In this document: positions 18,229 through 27,735 of the stretch, in pieces
Numbering within the stretch: position 1 is the first letter of the stretch
How the letters are laid out: every line of letters begins with the position of its first letter
The notes under the pieces: generated by a model
The model's input: only the letters and a program-made list of their open reading frames with translations
Database searches by the model: none
Told to the model about the DNA's origin: nothing
Made by a program: the position numbers and the translations under genes
Assembly (NCBI RefSeq): GCF_004365635.1
Contig: NZ_SOBH01000001.1
Span: 248,001 to 312,000 of the forward strand
Reading direction: 5' to 3'
Source of the DNA: Litoreibacter halocynthiae
GTDB lineage: Bacteria > Pseudomonadota > Alphaproteobacteria > Rhodobacterales > Rhodobacteraceae
DNA: 64,000 nt

Positions 18229-18230
18229 CT
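18211..18230 (-). terminator. Hairpin at the end of the second MerR gene
   Basis: AGTGTCGG pairs with CCGACACT around GTGC, overlapping the stop codon of the MerR gene at 18229. On the minus strand it is followed by GGGGTTTAGAG, so the T-run is weak, but the stem is perfect and probably insulates the two MerR transcription units. Confidence 0.5.
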
Positions 18231-18600
18231 AAAGTCCTTTGGCAACCTGATCGCGCAAAGCCTGCAACTCGGAAATCGCCTCCTCAATCTGCTGCCTGCG
18301 GTTCTGCAACTCTTCCATTTGCCCGTCGGCGAACGCGATCATGGCTTCCATCTGGGCGCGGTTTTGCGGGTCCGAGTTATACATATCCAGCCATTGGCGG
18401 ATGTCTTCCAGCGAGAATCCGAATTTCCGGCCCCGCATAATAAGCTTCATCCGGGCCACTTCGCGGGGGTGATAAAAACGCGAACGCCCGTCGCGCTCGG
18501 GGCTCAGCAGTTCAATATACTCGTAGTAGCGCAATGTACGTGGCGTCACGTCAAACTTCGCACACATTTCCTTAAAGGTGAGGCGATTGTCTGAAGTCAT
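18229..18600 (-). CDS. Second MerR-family regulator
   Basis: A 123-residue MerR-type protein clearly paralogous to the one at 17520: TFKEMCAKFDVTPRTLRYYEYIELL helix-turn-helix, then RMKLIMRGRKFGFSLEDIRQWLDMYN, then a Gln/Glu-rich coiled coil. It lacks metal-ligand cysteines. It ends at a hairpin and is separated from the next MerR gene by about 300 bases, so it is likely a separate unit. It stands divergent from the thioesterase pair starting at 18751, which it could control. Confidence 0.85.
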   Translation of the reverse strand: MTSDNRLTFKEMCAKFDVTPRTLRYYEYIELLSPERDGRSRFYHPREVARMKLIMRGRKFGFSLEDIRQWLDMYNSDPQNRAQMEAMIAFADGQMEELQNRRQQIEEAISELQALRDQVAKGL

Positions 18601-18750
18601 CGAAGATTCCCTGTCTCGTTAAACAAGCTGCGCATACCATATCCTCGCATAGGTTCGTGCGCCAATCCAGCCGCTGATACGACGTAAAAAAGATTAAAGC
18701 GGACATCGCACGGCTTGGCCACGGCAAAGAAAGCTGCCACAGATGACGGC

Positions 18751-19188
18751 ATGATCACACAAAACGACCGCATTAAGCTTGCCCGCCAGTTCATCGAAGC
18801 GATCCCCCATTCCCGCGCCTTGGGGATGCGCCTTGAGGAAATCGGCGATGGCATTGCCATAATCTCCATGCCCTATGACGAACGTCTCGTCGGCAACCCT
18901 GCAACGGGTGTGATCCATGGTGGCGCGGTGTCCGCGTTGATGGACACCTGCGGCGGGGCTGCGGTGATGTCTCATGGCGACGCGCCGGTGGGAACGGCAA
19001 CGATTGATCTGCGCATCGACTACATGCGCGCCGCGACGCCCGGCCAGCGTATCCGCGCACGGGCCGAGTGCTACCACGTCACGCGCTCGGTCGCCTTTGT
19101 GCGGGCGACGGCGCTGGATGACGATGACGACAACCCAGTGGCGGCGGCGACAGGCGCGTTCACCTTCCAGCGCGCGAAAGGGGCCTGA
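18751..19188 (+). CDS. Hotdog-fold thioesterase (PaaI type)
   Basis: A 145-residue PaaI-like acyl-CoA thioesterase: GNPATGVIHGGAVSALMDTCGGAA carries the HGG motif and the helix Asp, and TIDLRIDYMRAATPGQ is the second conserved block. I chose the ATG at 18751; an in-frame TTG lies 12 codons upstream. It is 3 bases before a second thioesterase gene on the same strand. Such enzymes release CoA from stalled acyl-CoA intermediates, which fits the neighbouring beta-oxidation operon. Confidence 0.85.
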   Translation: MITQNDRIKLARQFIEAIPHSRALGMRLEEIGDGIAIISMPYDERLVGNPATGVIHGGAVSALMDTCGGAAVMSHGDAPVGTATIDLRIDYMRAATPGQRIRARAECYHVTRSVAFVRATALDDDDDNPVAAATGAFTFQRAKGA

Positions 19189-19191
19189 GCC

Positions 19192-19683
19192 ATGCGGAAA
19201 CCCGAACCCGTTCAGGTCATCAAAACCCGCCGCGATGCCGCCCTGCGCGGTCTCGTCGAAAGCGTGCCATATATCCAGTATCTCGGCGTCCAGTTCGACC
19301 GTCGCGGTGATGAGCTCACCGCCGTGCTGCCCTACCGCGAAGACCTGATCGGCAACCCGCTGCTGCCCGCGATCCATGGCGGCGTTACGGCGGCCTTTCT
19401 GGAAATCACCTCGATCATCGAGCTGACATGGTCGTCGCAATGGGCCGACATGGAGGAGGGCAAGCTGGCCGGCGACACCCTGCCGCCAATGCCCAAAACC
19501 ATCGACTTCACCGTGGACTATCTGCGCACAGGGCTTCCGCGTGATGCCTATGCTCGGGCGCGGGTGAACCGCTCCGGCAGACGCTACGCTTCGGTGCATG
19601 TGGAGGCTTGGCAGGACAATCACGACCGTATATTCGCGCAGGCCACAGGGCATTTTCTGATGCCCACCCGCGACGATGGCTAA
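19192..19683 (+). CDS. Second hotdog-fold thioesterase (PaaI-like)
   Basis: A 163-residue PaaI-related protein: LIGNPLLPAIHGGVTAAFLEITSIIEL contains the HGG motif with a Glu on the following helix where the upstream paralog has Asp, then TIDFTVDYLRTGLPRDAYARA. It follows the first thioesterase by 3 bases and overlaps the MATE gene by 8 bases, so the three genes form one operon. The pair may act on different acyl chains or as a heteromer; this is inference. Confidence 0.85.
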   Translation: MRKPEPVQVIKTRRDAALRGLVESVPYIQYLGVQFDRRGDELTAVLPYREDLIGNPLLPAIHGGVTAAFLEITSIIELTWSSQWADMEEGKLAGDTLPPMPKTIDFTVDYLRTGLPRDAYARARVNRSGRRYASVHVEAWQDNHDRIFAQATGHFLMPTRDDG

Positions 19684-20983
19684 CAGCCTGACTCACGGGC
19701 GCGTCCTCAAAATCGCCCTTCCCATCGTGATCTCCAACGCCACCGTCCCCATTTTGGGCGCGGTGGATACGGGTGTCGTAGGCCAGCTGGGTCTTGCCGC
19801 CCCCATCGGGGCGGTTGGCATTGGCGCGATCATCCTGTCGGGGTTCTACTGGCTGTTCGGTTTTCTGCGCATGGGAACGGCTGGGCTTACCGCGCAGGCG
19901 CACGGGGCAGGGCAGGCGGGCGAGGTCTCGGCCATGCTGTCGCGCTCCTTGATGATCGGTATCGCCGCAGGCCTTGCCATCATGGTATTGCAAATTCCGC
20001 TGTTCTGGGGCGCGTTCCAGCTGTCCCCTGCCAGTGCCGAGGTCGAGAGCCTCGCCCGTGACTATATGGGCATCCGCATCTTTTCCGCCCCCGCCGCGAT
20101 TGCGCTTTTCGGCATCACCGGTTGGCTCATCGCGCTGGAGCGTACCCGCGCAGTGCTGGTCATGCAGCTTTGGATGAACGGGCTCAACATCGCGCTTGAT
20201 TTAGTCTTCGTGCTGCAACTGGGCTGGGGTGTGGAGGGCGTGGCCGTCGCGACGTTCATAGCAGAGTGGACAGGTCTGGGCCTTGGCCTGTGGCTTTGCC
20301 GTGATGCGTTCCAAACCCCTGCGTGGAAAGACTGGCCCCGCGTGTTCGATCGCGTGCGGCTCAGGCGTATGGCCTCGGTGAACTCGGATATCCTGCTCCG
20401 CTCTGTACTGTTACAGGCTGCGTTCATCTCGTTCCTGTTCTTCGGTGCGCGTTTTGGCGACGTCACGCTGGCGGCCAACCAGATACTGTTGCAGTTCCTT
20501 CACATCACAGCCTATGCGCTAGACGGTTTCGCCTTCGCGGCGGAGGCGTTGGTCGGTCAAGCGCTGGGTGCGCGCAATCGGTCACGCTTGCGGCGCAGCG
20601 CCTATCTGACCTCGGTTTGGGGGGTGATTGTTACGGTGCTTTTAAGCGTTTCTTTCGCCCTGCTCGGCCCGCAGGTTATTGATATCATGACCACCGCCCC
20701 CGAGGTTCAGGCCGAAGCACGCAACTATCTTTCTTACATGATCGTGGCCCCGGTGTTGGGGGTGGCGGCCTATATGCTGGACGGCATTTTCATAGGGGCC
20801 ACGCGCACCCGCGATATGCGCAACATGATGGCGATCTCTTTCGCGGTCTATTGCGCGGCGCTGGCGGTGCTGATGCCCGCCTTCGGCAACCATGGCCTGT
20901 GGCTCAGCCTGCTGGTCCTGTTCGTCGCCCGCGCGGTAACGTTGGGACTGCGTTACCCTGCACTGGAGGCGGAGGCCGCCTAA
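19676..20983 (+). CDS. MATE-family efflux transporter (DinF/NorM-like)
   Basis: A 435-residue inner-membrane exporter with about twelve hydrophobic segments arranged as two repeats. The first repeat starts [29 protein letters not shown], the usual MATE opening with a conserved Pro and Asp, and the second begins around [16 protein letters not shown]. It would exchange a cationic or amphipathic compound for H+ or Na+. It overlaps the second thioesterase by 8 bases and converges with pyrD, the stops overlapping by 4 bases. Confidence 0.9.
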   Translation: MANSLTHGRVLKIALPIVISNATVPILGAVDTGVVGQLGLAAPIGAVGIGAIILSGFYWLFGFLRMGTAGLTAQAHGAGQAGEVSAMLSRSLMIGIAAGLAIMVLQIPLFWGAFQLSPASAEVESLARDYMGIRIFSAPAAIALFGITGWLIALERTRAVLVMQLWMNGLNIALDLVFVLQLGWGVEGVAVATFIAEWTGLGLGLWLCRDAFQTPAWKDWPRVFDRVRLRRMASVNSDILLRSVLLQAAFISFLFFGARFGDVTLAANQILLQFLHITAYALDGFAFAAEALVGQALGARNRSRLRRSAYLTSVWGVIVTVLLSVSFALLGPQVIDIMTTAPEVQAEARNYLSYMIVAPVLGVAAYMLDGIFIGATRTRDMRNMMAISFAVYCAALAVLMPAFGNHGLWLSLLVLFVARAVTLGLRYPALEAEAA

Positions 20984-22038
20984 AGCCAGTCGCCACGCCC
21001 CGTGCCAACCGCGTCCGCGACATGCGCATAGCCGTCGCGTTCCAGCAATTGATCCAAGCCTTGCGCAATTTCGCCCGCCAAAGACAGCCCGCCATAGACC
21101 ATGGCGGTATAGATTTGCACAGCCGATGCGCCCACGCGGATCTTGGCATAGGCTTGCTCGGCAGAGCCGACCCCACCCACGCCCACCAACGGCATCGCGC
21201 CGTCCAGCAACTCCGACAGCCGCGCCAGAACGCGGGTGCTTTTCTCAAACACAGGCTGGCCGGACAGCCCGCCCGCCTCTACTTTATGAGGCGACTTCAG
21301 CCCATCGCGCGATAAGGTCGTGTTGGTCGCGATGATCCCCGCAAGGCCCGTCTCAACGGCAACCTCGGCAATCTCGCTCAGGGCGTCGTCGTCCAGATCA
21401 GGCGCGATCTTCAGGAACACCGGAATGGGGGTGCGCAGCTCGGCCCGTGCCTCCATCACACCTGCCAGCAACGCCGACAACGCCGCACGCCCTTGCAGAT
21501 CGCGTAGCTTCTCGGTGTTGGGCGACGACACGTTGACCGTGGCGAAATCCACATGCGGCCCGCAGCGGCGCAGTACGGTGGCGAAGTCCTGCGCGCGGTC
21601 CGCGCTGTCCTTGTTGGCCCCGAGATTCAACCCCACAGGCACACCGACAACACGCGACGCAAGCCGCTCCGCGATCACCTCCATGCCCTCGTTGTTGAAC
21701 CCGAAACGGTTGATCGCCGCTTGGTCCTCGGTCAGCCGGAACAGGCGCGGCTTAGGGTTGCCCGGTTGCGGGCGCGGGGTCGCGGCGCCGACTTCCAGAA
21801 AGCCGAAGCCTGCCTGCGCCAAGGGGCCAACCACTTCGGCATTCTTGTCAAAGCCAGCGGCCAAACCAACGGGGTTTGCCAGATTCATTCCGGCCAATGA
21901 CGTGCTCAGGCGGGGCGAGGAGACCGGCCCTCGCCCGAACCCCAATCCCATCTTTAGTGATTGCACAGCCAGACCATGCGCCCTTTCAGGGGCCACGCAA
22001 TGCATTCCCGCAAGGGCAATCCGTTCTAAAACCTTCAT
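20980..22038 (-). CDS. pyrD: Dihydroorotate dehydrogenase (quinone), class 2
   Basis: A 352-residue membrane-associated flavoprotein for the fourth step of pyrimidine synthesis, passing electrons to quinone. Class 2 is shown by the N-terminal helical extension ([21 protein letters not shown]) and the [43 protein letters not shown] (catalytic Ser) and [10 protein letters not shown] motifs. I chose the ATG at 22038, which overlaps the DUF952 gene stop by 4 bases; the open frame continues upstream without similarity. Confidence 0.95.
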   Translation of the reverse strand: MKVLERIALAGMHCVAPERAHGLAVQSLKMGLGFGRGPVSSPRLSTSLAGMNLANPVGLAAGFDKNAEVVGPLAQAGFGFLEVGAATPRPQPGNPKPRLFRLTEDQAAINRFGFNNEGMEVIAERLASRVVGVPVGLNLGANKDSADRAQDFATVLRRCGPHVDFATVNVSSPNTEKLRDLQGRAALSALLAGVMEARAELRTPIPVFLKIAPDLDDDALSEIAEVAVETGLAGIIATNTTLSRDGLKSPHKVEAGGLSGQPVFEKSTRVLARLSELLDGAMPLVGVGGVGSAEQAYAKIRVGASAVQIYTAMVYGGLSLAGEIAQGLDQLLERDGYAHVADAVGTGRGDWL

Positions 22039-22370
22039 GCCATTCCCTCTGGGAACACATGTGCGGTGCCAGTCCATGGCAGCGGCGCGTTGCCGGACAC
22101 TTCGGACAACAACCAGTCGCGATACAAATGCGGGAACTCGGCTCCGCCTCGCGACACTTCCCATTTCAACGCGGCGTCGGCGGGGGCCTCCCCCCACACC
22201 AGCCACAAATCCTTCTGTCCCGCAAAATGCTTGGCAGCGGTTTCTTGCGCCTGTCGGGCGGTGGAGAAATGGATGTAACCGTCCGTCAGGTCAATCGGCG
22301 CGCCGGTAAAGCGGCCTTTCGTCTGAAATTCGGACCACGCGTCGGCGGTCATGATCTTGTAAATAAGCAT
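22035..22370 (-). CDS. DUF952-family protein
   Basis: A 111-residue protein of the DUF952 family (ADP-ribosyltransferase-like fold by general knowledge): [44 protein letters not shown], then LRWEV-like strands and an HLYRDW motif. Function is unknown. The ATG at 22370 gives the standard family length; a TTG lies eight codons upstream. It overlaps pyrD by 4 bases, an arrangement often seen in Rhodobacteraceae. Confidence 0.85.
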   Translation of the reverse strand: MLIYKIMTADAWSEFQTKGRFTGAPIDLTDGYIHFSTARQAQETAAKHFAGQKDLWLVWGEAPADAALKWEVSRGGAEFPHLYRDWLLSEVSGNAPLPWTGTAHVFPEGMA

Positions 22371-22514
22371 GCGGTTCACATGCCTGCTGCCCAAGTTCTG
22401 GTCAAGTCATAGACCTGTCATAAGGTGACGTTACGCCAACTCGCGACGGGGCTTTGACTCCGGCAATTAATAGCGCCACTCTATCGGCAGATATCCAATT
22501 GGGGGACCATCCAA

Positions 22515-24089
22515 ATGCTTAAGACCCTTCTCACCAGTGCTGCAGCCCTGACCCTGACATCAGGGATTGCTGCAGCCGACTACTCGCTGACCATCCTGCA
22601 CACCAACGACTTCCACGCGCGGTTCGAGCCGATCAGCAAATACGATTCCGGCTGCTCTGCCGAGGACAATACCGAGGGCAAGTGCTTCGGTGGTTGGGCC
22701 CGTTTGGTCAATGCCGTGAAGGACGCGCGGTCGCGCTCCAACAACTCCATCCTTGTGGATGGCGGCGACCAGTTCCAAGGCACGCTGTTTTATACCTACT
22801 ATAAAGGCAAGGTCGCGGCCGAGATGATGAACGGCCTCGAATATGACGGCATGACCGTCGGCAACCACGAATTCGACGACGGCCCCGAAGTGCTGGCCGG
22901 CTTCATGGATTCGGTGGGCTTCCCGGTTCTGATGTCCAACGCGGACGTCTCGGGAGAGCCTGCGCTGGCCGACAAGCTGATGAAATCCACCACCATCGAG
23001 CGCGGCGGCGAGAAAATCGGCCTGATCGGCCTGACACCGCAGGACACGCCCGATTTGGCGTCCCCCGGCAAAAATATCATTTTCACCGATCCTTCCGAAG
23101 CGGTGCAGGGTGAGGTCGACAAGCTGACCGCCGAGGGCGTGAACAAGATCATCGTGCTGAGCCACTCCGGTTTCGTGGTCGACAAGCTGGTCGCAGCCAA
23201 CACCACCGGCGTCGACGTCATCGTTGGCGGCCACTCCAACACGCTGCTGTCCAACACCCAAGAACGTGCGGTCGACATCTATCCAGTGATGGTGAATGAT
23301 ACAGCCATCGTACAAGCCTACGCTTACGGCAAATTCTTGGGCGAGCTGAACGTCACCTTCGACGATGACGGCAAAATCACCGAAGCCAAAGGCGAGCCGA
23401 TCCTGATCGACGGTCAGGTGGTCGAAGACACGACCATTCTGTCCCGCATCGGTGAATTGGCCGCGCCGCTGGATGAAATCCGCAACAAGGTCGTTGCCGA
23501 GGCCGCTGATACCCTCAACGGTGATCGCGACGTCTGCCGTGTCGAGGAATGCTCGATGGGCAACCTGATCGCCGACGCCATGCTGGCTCGCGTAAAGAAC
23601 CAGGGTGTCACCATCGCCATCGCCAACTCCGGCGGTATCCGCTCCTCGATCGACGCAGGCGAAGTGACGATGGGCGAGGTGCTGACCGTGCTGCCGTTCC
23701 AGAACACGCTGTCGACATTCGAGGTGTCGGGCCAAACGGTCATCGACGCATTGGAAAATGGTGTGAGTCAGGTTGAGGAGGTCAAAGGTCGCTTCCCACA
23801 AGTGGCAGGGCTGCAATTCAGCTGGGACCCATCCGTGGCCCCGAACGAGGGGCGCATTCAGGATGTATCGGTGAAGGATGGTGACGCATGGGTCGCGATT
23901 GATCCTGCGGCGACCTACAAGCTGGTCTCCAACAACTTCGTGCGCGGCGGGGGTGATGGCTTCAGCATGTTCACCACAGCGGATAATGCCTATGATTTCG
24001 GGCCTGACGTGGCGGACGTGTTGGCGGAATACATGGCGGCCAACGGCCCTGTGGCACCGTATACGGACGGGCGCATCGTCAAGAAGTAA
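22515..24089 (+). CDS. Secreted 5'-nucleotidase / UshA-type metallophosphatase
   Basis: A 524-residue periplasmic enzyme. A signal peptide (about residues 1-22) is followed by the calcineurin-like domain with ILHTNDFHARFEP (metal Asp/His), DGGDQFQGTLFY, VGNHEFDDG and GGHSNT motifs, then the C-terminal nucleotidase domain with SGGIRSSIDAGEVT and FVRGGGDGFSMF (substrate stacking). It releases phosphate and nucleosides from nucleotides outside the cytoplasm, supplying the salvage operon at the left end. Single gene, preceded by GGGGGACC and followed by a strong terminator. Confidence 0.93.
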   Translation: MLKTLLTSAAALTLTSGIAAADYSLTILHTNDFHARFEPISKYDSGCSAEDNTEGKCFGGWARLVNAVKDARSRSNNSILVDGGDQFQGTLFYTYYKGKVAAEMMNGLEYDGMTVGNHEFDDGPEVLAGFMDSVGFPVLMSNADVSGEPALADKLMKSTTIERGGEKIGLIGLTPQDTPDLASPGKNIIFTDPSEAVQGEVDKLTAEGVNKIIVLSHSGFVVDKLVAANTTGVDVIVGGHSNTLLSNTQERAVDIYPVMVNDTAIVQAYAYGKFLGELNVTFDDDGKITEAKGEPILIDGQVVEDTTILSRIGELAAPLDEIRNKVVAEAADTLNGDRDVCRVEECSMGNLIADAMLARVKNQGVTIAIANSGGIRSSIDAGEVTMGEVLTVLPFQNTLSTFEVSGQTVIDALENGVSQVEEVKGRFPQVAGLQFSWDPSVAPNEGRIQDVSVKDGDAWVAIDPAATYKLVSNNFVRGGGDGFSMFTTADNAYDFGPDVADVLAEYMAANGPVAPYTDGRIVKK

Positions 24090-24101
24090 CTTCTAAACGG
24101 A

Positions 24102-24133
24102 GGCCGCGCGGGGACGACCGCGCGGCCTTTCTT
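24102..24133 (+). terminator. Rho-independent terminator after the 5'-nucleotidase
   Basis: Perfect 10-bp stem GGCCGCGCGG (24102-24111) with CCGCGCGGCC (24118-24127) and loop GGACGA, followed by TTTCTT. Confidence 0.9.
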
Positions 24134-24167
24134 ATGCATTACTTCCGCGATGAGCGCGCAGAAATGC

Positions 24168-24199
24168 AAAAGGCCCCGCCGTTTCCGGCAGGGCCTTTT
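24168..24199 (-). terminator. Rho-independent terminator of the cupredoxin-like gene
   Basis: AAAAGGCCCCGCCG (24168-24181) pairs with CGGCAGGGCCTTTT (24186-24199), 13 of 14 positions, loop TTTC. On the minus strand the stem ends in TTTT, as expected for termination of the gene at 24234; it may also act as a second stop on the plus strand. Confidence 0.85.
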
Positions 24200-24233
24200 C
24201 TAATTCCAGAGCGGTTAAACCAATCAGACTTGA

Positions 24234-24662
24234 TTAGTTCTGGCCGTCGTTGCTGCCATCGCCAGCGCCGGACAGCTCGAAACACTCAGGAGCTTCGCCG
24301 GTCTCTACGGAGCCGAACGCACCCTTGTATTCTTCGTTATAGGTCGATTTGAAGCACAAGATCATGTCTGCACCGACAGTGACTTCAGCAACGGCACCGG
24401 GCTGGATCGGTCCGGTTGTCCAGCTGCCGTCAATCGCCGTGGCGTCATGCACTACGTCTTCTTCGTTGCGGATGGTGATCACTTCACCAGCGCTCGCCAA
24501 AATCATCGGAGGAAAGAAAACGCCGCCTTTGATATCAACACGGCGCTCGTCCATCTGTGCACCGAGGCCGGAAGAACCTTCGCCGTCCAGTCCGGTTGCG
24601 CCGGCAATGCCAGCAGTCAGTGCAAGCGCACATGCGGCGCAGCTCATTACTAATTTACGCAT
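24234..24662 (-). CDS. Secreted cupredoxin-like protein with incomplete copper site
   Basis: A 142-residue exported protein: signal peptide (about residues 1-22, ATG-LD), then a beta-sandwich-like domain DIKGGVFFPPMILASAGEVITIRNEEDVVHDATAIDGSWTTGPIQPGAVAEVTV, and LCFKSTYNEEY. The N-terminal His (VVHDA) and the Cys (ILCFKS) fall where two cupredoxin copper ligands would, but no second His or Met follows the Cys. So copper binding would be atypical or lost. The C-terminus is short and acidic. It is monocistronic with its own terminator. Cupredoxin fold is inferred from pattern. Confidence 0.65.
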   Translation of the reverse strand: MRKLVMSCAACALALTAGIAGATGLDGEGSSGLGAQMDERRVDIKGGVFFPPMILASAGEVITIRNEEDVVHDATAIDGSWTTGPIQPGAVAEVTVGADMILCFKSTYNEEYKGAFGSVETGEAPECFELSGAGDGSNDGQN

Positions 24663-24836
24663 CGTTCAAGTCCTCACGGGTTACTTCAAGGCGGTTTTCA
24701 CGCCAAATATCTGGGAATAGTTAATGCAAAAAGAATTAGGCAATTCTGGGGCATCAGAGGCCGGATATGGAAACAGCGCGTTGCCAAATCAGGGACAACG
24801 ACGGGCCCTTGCGGTGTCAGATCGCAGCGCCGTCGT

Positions 24837-25925
24837 TCACTTTTGCTCAAACGGGGTCAGTTGGTCCCAGTCGAAAACCACTCCGGTCCCTGCGGTGTTC
24901 GGTGCCACCGCCATGTGCTCTTCGATCACAACCGGCCGAGTTGTGTAGCGCTCGATCGGGAACGAGTGCATCTCGATCCAGCCCGCATTGGGCTGGGCCG
25001 CCACAAGGCTTACATGCAGTTCCTGCATCCCGTGCGAGCAGGGGGAGATCCCGTTCTCGTGGCACAGTGCGGCCACTTGCAGCCATCCGGTGATCCCGCC
25101 GCAGTTCGACGCGTCAGGTTGCAGATAGGTCAATTTGGCATCGGCCACCGCATATTCGAACTCGTGAATCGTATGAAGGTTCTCTCCCATCGCAAGCGGC
25201 ATGCCGGTCGCTTCAGCGATGCGGCCAAAACCTTTGTAGTCGTCGGGGATGGTCGGCTCTTCGAACCACATCAGGTCAAACGGCTTGAACGCATTCGCCG
25301 CCTTGATCGCCTGATCGACGCTCATCGAATAATTGGCGTCCACCGCAAAAGCCACATCCGGCCCGATCATCTTCCGCACAGCAGCGATGCGTTCAATATC
25401 CTCGGCCAAGGTCGGCTGCCCGATCTTGATCTTCACCCCGTTCAACCCGCGATCCAGAAACGCCTGCAAGCTGTCCAGCAGCTTGGGTAAAGCAAACCCC
25501 AGATCAATTCCGCCGCCATAGGCCCGGCATCTATCCGACGCGCCGCCTGCCATTTTCCACAATGGCTCGCCAAGCGCCTTGCCCCGCAAATCCCACAGCG
25601 CAATATCCACCGCAGAAATGGCAAAAGAGGCGATCCCACCCCGCGCCACGTAATGCACATGCCACTGCATGGCGTCATTCAACGCCTCAACGTCGCTTGC
25701 ATCTTGGCCAACCAGAAACGGGGTCAGGTCGTCGCGGATCATCGCGGCAATCGCGGTGCCGCCTTTTCCGCCGGTATAGGTATAGCCCGTCCCCTCGGAG
25801 CCATCTTCCAGCCGCACCGTCGCGGTGATCAGTTGGAAAAAATGGTGGTCGCCATGCTTGGCATCCACCAGCACCTCGTCCAGTGGCACATTAAAAAGCC
25901 GCGTCTGGACCGAGGCGATTTTCAT
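24837..25925 (-). CDS. Enolase-superfamily acid-sugar dehydratase (mandelate racemase group)
   Basis: A 362-residue enzyme that abstracts the alpha-proton of a sugar acid and usually dehydrates it. Mandelate-racemase-group residues are in place: KIK at 165-167, metal ligands D196, E222 (in FEEP) and E248 (GENL), D271 ([10 protein letters not shown]) and H298 (SHGMQELH), giving a His-Asp dyad. The ATG at 25925 overlaps the stop of the 2-hydroxyacid dehydrogenase gene by 4 bases; a longer frame upstream is not supported. It is the last gene of a five-gene acid-sugar operon. Exact substrate (fuconate-, arabonate- or talarate-like) is not readable. Confidence 0.88.
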   Translation of the reverse strand: MKIASVQTRLFNVPLDEVLVDAKHGDHHFFQLITATVRLEDGSEGTGYTYTGGKGGTAIAAMIRDDLTPFLVGQDASDVEALNDAMQWHVHYVARGGIASFAISAVDIALWDLRGKALGEPLWKMAGGASDRCRAYGGGIDLGFALPKLLDSLQAFLDRGLNGVKIKIGQPTLAEDIERIAAVRKMIGPDVAFAVDANYSMSVDQAIKAANAFKPFDLMWFEEPTIPDDYKGFGRIAEATGMPLAMGENLHTIHEFEYAVADAKLTYLQPDASNCGGITGWLQVAALCHENGISPCSHGMQELHVSLVAAQPNAGWIEMHSFPIERYTTRPVVIEEHMAVAPNTAGTGVVFDWDQLTPFEQK

Positions 25926-26878
25926 AGATGCGCGCATTCCGGCACTGGCGTCTTCAACGAGCCGTCTGCTTTCCATTGCAGCAAGTTGTCCACCGTCAGC
26001 GCGCCCATGGCCGCACGTGTCTCATGCGTGGCGGAGCCGACATGCGGCAACAGCACCGTGCGATCCGATGCCTTCAACGCGTCAGGAATATGCGGCTCCC
26101 GCTCGAACACGTCCAAGCCCGCCAGCCCCAGCTTGCCGCTGTCCAAGGCCGCAATCAAGGCGTCCTCGTCTACGACAGAGCCGCGCGAGACGTTGATCAA
26201 CATGCCCTTTGGCCCCAGAGCTTCCAACACATCTTTGTTCACGATCTTGCTGGTCGACGGCCCACCAGGCGTGATGCACACCAACACGTCGCAAGCTTTC
26301 GCCATCTCCACCAGATCGGCGTAATAGGTATACGGCACGTCTTTCTTGGTCCGTGTGTGGTACACGATGGTCGGGTTGAACACCGACAAGCGGTCGGCAA
26401 TCTCCTGCCCGATGCGCCCCAGCCCCAAAATCCCGATGGTCTTGCCATCGGGCGAGTTGGACAAAGGAGCGTTGCCCTTGGCCTCCCAATCGCCCGACCG
26501 CGCCCATGCTTCGTCATGGCGGAAGTTCCGCAAGCCCGCGAGCAGCAACAGCAGGGTGGTATTGGCCACCTCGCCATTCAGCACATTCGGCGTGTGCGAG
26601 ACTTTAATCCCCCGCGCCACGCAGGCATCGGTGTCCACCGCGTCATAGCCGACGCCATAACCGGACACAGCCTTCAGGTTTGGCAATGCCGCCATAACCG
26701 CAGGCGGAACCCCGTCATGGCCATTGGTCATCACCGCCTCGACAGAGGCCCCGTGTTCCCTTGCCCACGCATCCAAATCTGAAATTTCGGAAAGCTCGTG
26801 TATGGTGAATTCCGGCGTAAGGCGCGACATCATCTCTTCAGTCGCGCCGCCAATCTTCAAAAGGCCGGGATTGCTCAT
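25922..26878 (-). CDS. D-isomer-specific 2-hydroxyacid dehydrogenase (glyoxylate/hydroxypyruvate reductase-like)
   Basis: A 318-residue NAD(P)-dependent oxidoreductase: [18 protein letters not shown] nucleotide fold near residue 150, [17 protein letters not shown], then the [12 protein letters not shown] motif with the catalytic His; Arg and Glu of the triad are in the expected places. It would interconvert a 2-keto acid (glyoxylate, hydroxypyruvate or pyruvate) and its D-hydroxy acid. It lies between the diketo-acid hydrolase and the dehydratase genes with 4-base overlaps on both sides, so it likely handles the glycolate- or lactate-level product of the pathway. Confidence 0.9.
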   Translation of the reverse strand: MSNPGLLKIGGATEEMMSRLTPEFTIHELSEISDLDAWAREHGASVEAVMTNGHDGVPPAVMAALPNLKAVSGYGVGYDAVDTDACVARGIKVSHTPNVLNGEVANTTLLLLLAGLRNFRHDEAWARSGDWEAKGNAPLSNSPDGKTIGILGLGRIGQEIADRLSVFNPTIVYHTRTKKDVPYTYYADLVEMAKACDVLVCITPGGPSTSKIVNKDVLEALGPKGMLINVSRGSVVDEDALIAALDSGKLGLAGLDVFEREPHIPDALKASDRTVLLPHVGSATHETRAAMGALTVDNLLQWKADGSLKTPVPECAHL

Positions 26879-27723
26879 GTGTCTTCGCCCACAGTCTGGC
26901 GCTGCGTCCCAAGGCCTTCAATCGTCAGCTCCATCACGTCACCTTTCTTAAGGTAAACCGGCTCCGGCTTGATCCCCATTCCCACACCCGGAGGGGTGCC
27001 GGTGGTGATCACATCGCCTGGATACAGGGTCATCAGGCCAGACAAATGCTCGATGATCTGCGCCACGGTGAAGATCATCGTGTTCGTGTTACCAGTCTGC
27101 ATGCGCTTGCCGTTCACGTCCAACGACATCGCAAGGTTTTGCACGTCGCCAACTTCGTCCTTGGTGACAAGCCACGGGCCGGTCGGCCCGAACGTGTCGC
27201 AGGATTTGCCCTTGGTCCATTGGCCGGTCAGTTGTGTTTGGAAGTGCCGCTCGGAGACGTCATTGATCACGCAGTAGCCTGCGACATAGTCCAAGGCGTC
27301 GGCCTCGGAGACGTATTTGCACTTCTTGCCAATGACAACACCCAGCTCGACCTCCCAATCCGTATGGGTGGAGCCGCGGGGCATTATGACGTCGTCATTC
27401 GGCCCCACGATGGCAGAATTCGCCTTGAAAAACAGGATCGGATGTTCGGGGATCGCAGCGCCCGTTTCCGCCGCGTGGTCCGAGTAATTCAGCCCGATGC
27501 ACAGAAACTTGCCAATATTGCCGACGCAGGCCCCAAGGCGCGGGTTGCCTTTCACCTCGGGCAGGTGGTCAGGTTTCACTTCGCTCAACGCATGCAACAC
27601 CGCGTCACCCAGATGCGCGCCGTCGATATCCTTCACATGATCGCTCAGATCACGAAGCACGCCATCAGCGTCAATCATGCCGGGTTTTTCTTCGCCTTTT
27701 TTTCCGTATCGAACCAGTTTCAT
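26875..27723 (-). CDS. Fumarylacetoacetate hydrolase family; probable 2,4-diketo-3-deoxy-sugar-acid hydrolase
   Basis: A 282-residue FAH-fold enzyme: KFLCIGLNYSDHAAETG, the metal motif THTDWEVELGVVIG (E, E, D ligands), SCDTFGPTGPWLVT and ITTGTPPGVGMG. This length and the IGLNYSDHAAETGA pattern are those of proteins acting as 2,4-diketo-3-deoxy-L-fuconate (or pentonate) hydrolases that release pyruvate plus a hydroxy acid. Context fits: the DHRS6-like dehydrogenase and dehydratases lie in the same operon. It overlaps the hydroxyacid dehydrogenase by 4 bases. Confidence 0.85.
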   Translation of the reverse strand: MKLVRYGKKGEEKPGMIDADGVLRDLSDHVKDIDGAHLGDAVLHALSEVKPDHLPEVKGNPRLGACVGNIGKFLCIGLNYSDHAAETGAAIPEHPILFFKANSAIVGPNDDVIMPRGSTHTDWEVELGVVIGKKCKYVSEADALDYVAGYCVINDVSERHFQTQLTGQWTKGKSCDTFGPTGPWLVTKDEVGDVQNLAMSLDVNGKRMQTGNTNTMIFTVAQIIEHLSGLMTLYPGDVITTGTPPGVGMGIKPEPVYLKKGDVMELTIEGLGTQRQTVGEDT

Positions 27724-27735
27724 CTCACATCTCCC

